In this document: positions 60,051 through 64,000 of the stretch, in pieces
How positions within the stretch are numbered: position 1 is the stretch's first letter
How the letters are laid out: every line of letters begins with the position of its first letter
Assembly: GCF_035046485.1 (NCBI RefSeq)
Contig: NC_085137.1
Coordinates: 499,616,536-499,680,535 of the forward strand
Reading direction: 5' to 3'
Origin: Aedes albopictus
Taxonomy: Eukaryota; Arthropoda; Insecta; Diptera; Culicidae
DNA length: 64,000 bases
The notes under the pieces: generated by a model
Told to the model about the DNA's origin: nothing
Database searches by the model: none
Seen by the model: the letters and a program-made list of their open reading frames with translations, nothing else
Position numbers and translations under genes: made by a program

Positions 60051-60870
60051 AAAATGTCATGTTTTGCAAATTGAAATAATTTTTCTTATATGCATTTTTT
60101 TTACTTTTAAAGCGTATTGACATTTTTCAATGTTATGAAAGTTCACATGATTATCTAAAAGTCACCCATACATAACTTTTTTGTAGGTAATGTCATTTTT
60201 AAGTTATATTGAGTAAAAAACGGTCAAATACTTTAGACCTTTTCAAATATTAGTCTAGGTAAATAAAAAAAAACAACGTATGCAATCTTGCTTTAAAATA
60301 CGTCTTTAAAGCTAAGAAATTCCATCGGATTCTGAGACAGTTTTGCCAAACCCCTACGGCGAGTTTTCGTGAATCCATCATACACTCTAAAAAACACACA
60401 ACCGAAAATGTTCAAAGTGCCATAACTTTTTTGAACATTTTTTTACCATTATGAAATTTCTACAGATGGTAGCTAACAGAATGAACTTTATTCTCACAAA
60501 ATATCACGAAGGTAAAAAAATAACTTTTTGAGATATTTAATTTTTAGTAATAAAATTCAGTTTTTTTCAGAAGAAAAACTAAAATTTTTCAATGTGTATT
60601 TTTCTGATAGCCACCATTTATTAATCTACAACTTTGCCAAAGACAGTTTTCCGATCAAACAAGCAGTTTCAGAGATATGATTTTTCATTTGCATGTGTTC
60701 CATTTTTTCATAGGCCCTATTTGAAAGTTAGTCGAGACTCAATAAAAAGTTTTAATATGAAAAAATAGTTATTTATATTGATTAGAACAGCTGTGCAAAA
60801 TTTTATGCAAATCAAAAATGCAAAATTAAAAAAATGGATTTTTTTCGTGCTGCTTCGTGGAAAGCCTCAG
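60050..60870 (-). repeat. Old interspersed repeat, copy 2 (inverted, uninterrupted)
   Basis: Reverse complement of 47535-48058 plus 57816-58180. It preserves the site where copy 1 received the 9.75-kb element: on the minus strand GGGGTTTGGCAAAACTGTCT near 60350 carries one target copy only. Visual identity is roughly 75-80%. Confidence 0.8.
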
Positions 60871-61187
60871 CATGCTCAACCGTTCGGAAGCGGATAAACA
60901 TCAAGCAAGCGGAAATTTGTGTCCGTCTAAATACATGTTCATTGGTGTTTGTTGCTATTGTTGTAAATTTTCGGGACTTGATCAAGCACAAAGACCATTT
61001 TTAATTGCACCTCTGCATGCATTTAATCGTTTTATCTGATTAATTAGAATTTCTCCCGGTAGATACATTCAGTTTCCTTGACCGAACGGGGATTGCATGA
61101 TGTTCGGATGTTCGTGGGACCGAGTGGCGCCAAGCGTCTACCGGCACGCTGAACGGTGTCTCCTTTTGCTTGGTGTACTAAAAAAAT
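60871..61187. other. No recognised feature
   Basis: Nothing supportable. A short open frame at 60857-61039 shows no domain. Confidence 0.4.
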
Positions 61188-61195
61188 ATGCCGGT

Positions 61196-61899
61196 TAGTG
61201 TGGGTCATCGAAACCGTTTTCTCAGATCAAAGCTTTTTCGGTTCCGTTTCGGGTCCTGAGTATATGTGCAAAATTTGAGCATGATCGGTTGCGTCTACTC
61301 TTTGCGCATTGCAATTGAAATTTGTATGGGATTTTGTATGGGAAAACATACTTTTTTGCATTTTTGCCATAAGTTGAAAAAGTTTGTCTGAAACTTTTTA
61401 ACCGATACTGTAAAATGATAGCCTAGGATGTTCTGAAAAACTTTGTTGAAGACCGCAAAGCGATCCGATGCTTGTGAAAATAGTTATAACGAACGAACCG
61501 CACGCATGTGTTTATGTTTTAACATGTAAAGGAATAACAATAGCAACAAAATCATGCTGTTTCGCCAAGCAATGCCAACGCTATAACTTTTTTCATGAGC
61601 ATCAGATCACTTCGCGGTCTTCGACAATGTTTTTCAGGACACCCTAGGCTATGTTTTAACTTTATTGGTTACATGGTTTTAGAAAAATTCGAGCTTGTTA
61701 TAAGAGAAATGCAAAAAAGTGTGTTTTCCCATGTAAAACCCCATACAAACTTCAAACGCGATGCGCAAAACGTAGACATAACCGATCGTGCCCAAATTTT
61801 GCACACTTATTTGGGTCCTGAAATGGGATCAAAAAAGCTTTGATCTGATGGGATACCATTGAATTTTTCACTTTTCCATATAAACGATGACCCACTCTA
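61196..61899. mobile_element. 704-bp foldback element with 8-bp target duplication
   Basis: TAGTGTGGGTCATCG at the left and CGATGACCCACTCTA at the right are flanked by a perfect ATGCCGGT (61188-61195 and 61900-61907). Arms of about 300 bp pair imperfectly (GATCAAAGCTTTTTC with its complement, CAAAGCGATCCGATGCTTGT with ATGAGCATCAGATCACTTCG). hAT-like by target length; non-coding. Confidence 0.88.
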
Positions 61900-62242
61900 A
61901 TGCCGGTGTCTACTATGGCTACAGAGAAGTGTTTGAAATGACGACTAGCATACTATCCACGTACATATATCTGTAGTCGCAAGCAAAAAGCCTTTACACA
62001 CCCAGCTAGCAGTAATGTTATGTCAATTTCCGTTGCTAATACCATCCTCTAGGCGCAGACGACGCAGTGCACGGTTGGCTGAATTTTGGCGAGACACAAT
62101 TTCGCTCGATGTTGCTTATATTAGGTATTCGAGACTTTATTATAGCTTTCTGGTGGGAAGATATATGGATCGAACTTTTATTGACCTCTCCAATTTACAT
62201 TTGATTATGTACCTATGTGTAATTTTGGATTAAATTTAATTA

Positions 62243-62940
62243 TTAAGAAGTCATCACAGAACATTGTAAAAATTTTGAATATCTACTTGATGATAAACAA
62301 TACTCTCTGTTCGAAAAAAAAATCGATTTGAAAATACAAAAATTGCTGCCACAATGATGGATCTGCCATAGCTGAATCTGTTTCAATTTTTCCGTTTCAT
62401 AAGTTTTGATCATGACGGTGTCTCCAATTGCTATATCTGCCTCTATGGCGTGTCGTCGTTTGTCGACGTACAACTTCCCTTGCATCTTCTTGATTGCATC
62501 CTTGTCTTTTGTTTCCTAACCTCGTTTCCAGTAAGCAGCTTCATCTGAGACTTCCCGGTGACAGAAAGTAGGGTGGTGTTGCATGCAGACGAAGACACAT
62601 AACCCTCCAATGTGGTGTAAATAAATTACATTGATAATCCTGAACCGCCTTCCTGTAGTGCTCTTTCAATGACCACCCCACAATTCGTAATGCTCAGAGT
62701 ATCCCCGGTTTTGTCGTTCGAATAACTAATATGTTTGACCATTATGGGATGGTATGAACTAGTCGGATGTTTTTGCTTATACAGTAGCTTGAAAACTCTT
62801 CGCTGGCAAAGGAAGGTCCATTATTCGTCCGAATCGTTCCAAGATAAGTGTGTTCTTTGAAGACTTACTCTAGTGCTTCGATATTCTTGTGAGCCATTTG
62901 TTTTCTTCATTCCATACACAGTCAAAATCTTCTGAAGTAA
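62243..62940 (-). pseudogene. Ty3/gypsy-type integrase remnant
   Basis: Minus-strand pieces in several frames run TIRTNNGPSFASEEF, YCISKNIRLVHTIP, a degraded TTLEGYVSSSACNTTLLS and TGKSQMKLLTG part, then GKLYVDKRRHAIEADIAIGD and TVMIKTYETEKL, the order seen at the integrase core and C-terminus. The second catalytic Asp of the D,D-35-E site (usual TDNGP) is Asn here. There are at least two in-frame stops. No long terminal repeats or upstream pol were found, so it is a dead fragment. Confidence 0.8.
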
Positions 62941-63099
62941 TCAAGTAGGGTATTGGCTCCCTTATTAGGCATGTGGCTCCCATTTTCATGCCACGAAAAA
63001 CAGAGGATTGAAGCGCTTTTTGTTTTGTCTCTTATTTTTGTGTTTTTTGCTAGGAGTGAGCTAGCGTGGTTCAAAAAATCGTTTTTGCTCCACACCGCT

Positions 63100-63264
63100 G
63101 GGGCTGTCCATTTATTACGTAAGGCAATTTTCACGATCTTTCGACACCCCCACCTCCCCTTGTAAGATTTTTTGTATGAAAGCCCAAATATTTTTGTATG
63201 ACGCGTAAGATTTCTCAAACCCCCCCTCCCCCCATAAACCCTTACGTAATTAATGGACGGCCCC
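63100..63264. mobile_element. 165-bp foldback MITE with GGGGCTGTCCATT ends
   Basis: GGGGCTGTCCATTTATTACG and its complement CGTAATTAATGGACGGCCCC bound the element, with TACGTAAGG inside both ends and C-rich runs (CACCCCCACCTCCCC, CCCCCCCTCCCCCC). No clear target duplication. Confidence 0.8.
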
Positions 63265-63279
63265 TTATTCGATTCCTAA

Positions 63280-64000
63280 CCAGATTATATGCCTTCTCTC
63301 AAAATTTGAGCTAAATTGGTTTAAAATTGAGACTGCACAATAGTATGGGACAAACATCAAATTCTCGCTCCAGTCGACTTTTTTGATTCCATTTAGGTCT
63401 CATATGGACTGTGCAAAATTTCAGCGCAATCGGTGAAACTATAATTTAGTGCAAGCGGTTCAAAATTTTCATACGATTTACTATGAGAAAAGTTACAATT
63501 TCAGATAAAAATCCCAGACGTCGCCCCTTGTCTCCTTAATTCAAATCGATCAATGCTTCTTGTAGAAAAGTCATTTATGAAACTTTCCTTCGAAGACAGC
63601 AAAACAATTGGATGCTTGTGGAAAAAGTTATTGATTTATTACCGACTAGTGATCTTACAAACGGCTTTTTGATTTGTTTTATTAGCAGCACTGTAGCTGC
63701 TGCCTTGGCTGCTGCTGTTTCTGGGGGTGGTGATGCCTCCCGCCACCCCATGCAACAACGGCAGCAGCAGTGCTGCTGATAAAACAAAACAAAAAGCCGT
63801 TTGTTAGATCACTAATTGGTAATAAAACAATAACTTTTTCCACAAGCATCCAATCGTTTTGCGGTCTTCGAAAGAAAGTTTCCAAATGATTTTTGTACAA
63901 GAAGCGTATATCGATTTGAACTAAGGAGACAAAGGGCGACCTCTGGAATTTTTTGTTTGAAAGTGTAACTTTTCCCATAGTAAATCCTATGCAAATTTTG
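63280..64000. mobile_element. Large palindromic element cut by the window end
   Basis: Sequence 63480-63740 is mirrored by 63740-64000: AAACTTTCCTTCGAAGACAG with TCTTCGAAAGAAAGTTT, TTGGATGCTTGTGGAAAAAG with CTTTTTCCACAAGCATCCAA, and CATACGATTTACTATG near 63475 with a partner at the window edge. The centre has a hairpin of GCAGCACTGTAGCTGCTGCC against GGCAGCAGCAGTGCTGC. The right end lies outside the window. Confidence 0.75.

Noticed and set aside
61595..61843. 82-codon frame
   Set aside because: It lies wholly in one arm of the 704-bp foldback element, and the mirrored arm lacks it.

Overview
This window is non-coding, repeat-dominated animal DNA. It is AT-rich, has no operons or dense open reading frames, and is full of nested transposable elements. 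The mix of Jockey-like and RTE-like LINE remnants, a Penelope-like element, a Ty3/gypsy integrase fragment, tRNA-derived SINEs, very many short inverted-repeat elements (MITEs) and minisatellite-like GAATTCCTGGAG arrays points to a culicine mosquito, most likely Aedes. That assignment is an inference from repeat types, not from a diagnostic gene.

Layout. 1-1330: decayed LINE hit by two MITEs of one family. 4278-4837: the only convincing cellular gene candidate, a TATA promoter followed by a three-exon model for a small secreted cysteine-rich protein. 5-12 kb: nested terminal-inverted-repeat (TIR) elements and two histone-type 3' stem-loops. 12.4-22.2 kb: one GAATTCC-type array split by a 5.05-kb TIR element (target duplication TAAT) and a 1.16-kb hAT-like element; a near-identical hAT copy lies inside the 5-kb element in opposite orientation. 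22.7-23.8 kb: a tRNA-Thr-like sequence and a Penelope-like GIY-YIG endonuclease remnant with a hammerhead-like 3' motif. 25-46 kb: a series of TA-target elements, several sharing CCG(T) ends with the family motif repeated inside, plus two LINE remnants and a 211-bp (TA)n run. 47.5-60.9 kb: an old repeat present as two inverted copies; one is split by a 9.75-kb element with matching 17-bp ends and a perfect 8-bp target duplication, filled with GCACCAT and GAATTCCTGGAG arrays. 61-64 kb: another 8-bp-target foldback, gypsy integrase remains, a MITE, and a large palindrome running off the window.

Genes hardly work together here. The useful information is the insertion history, which can be read from target-site duplications (TSDs) and nesting. 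No intact transposase, reverse transcriptase or integrase was found, so most elements are non-autonomous or dead. All repeat identities were judged by eye, and no database was consulted.
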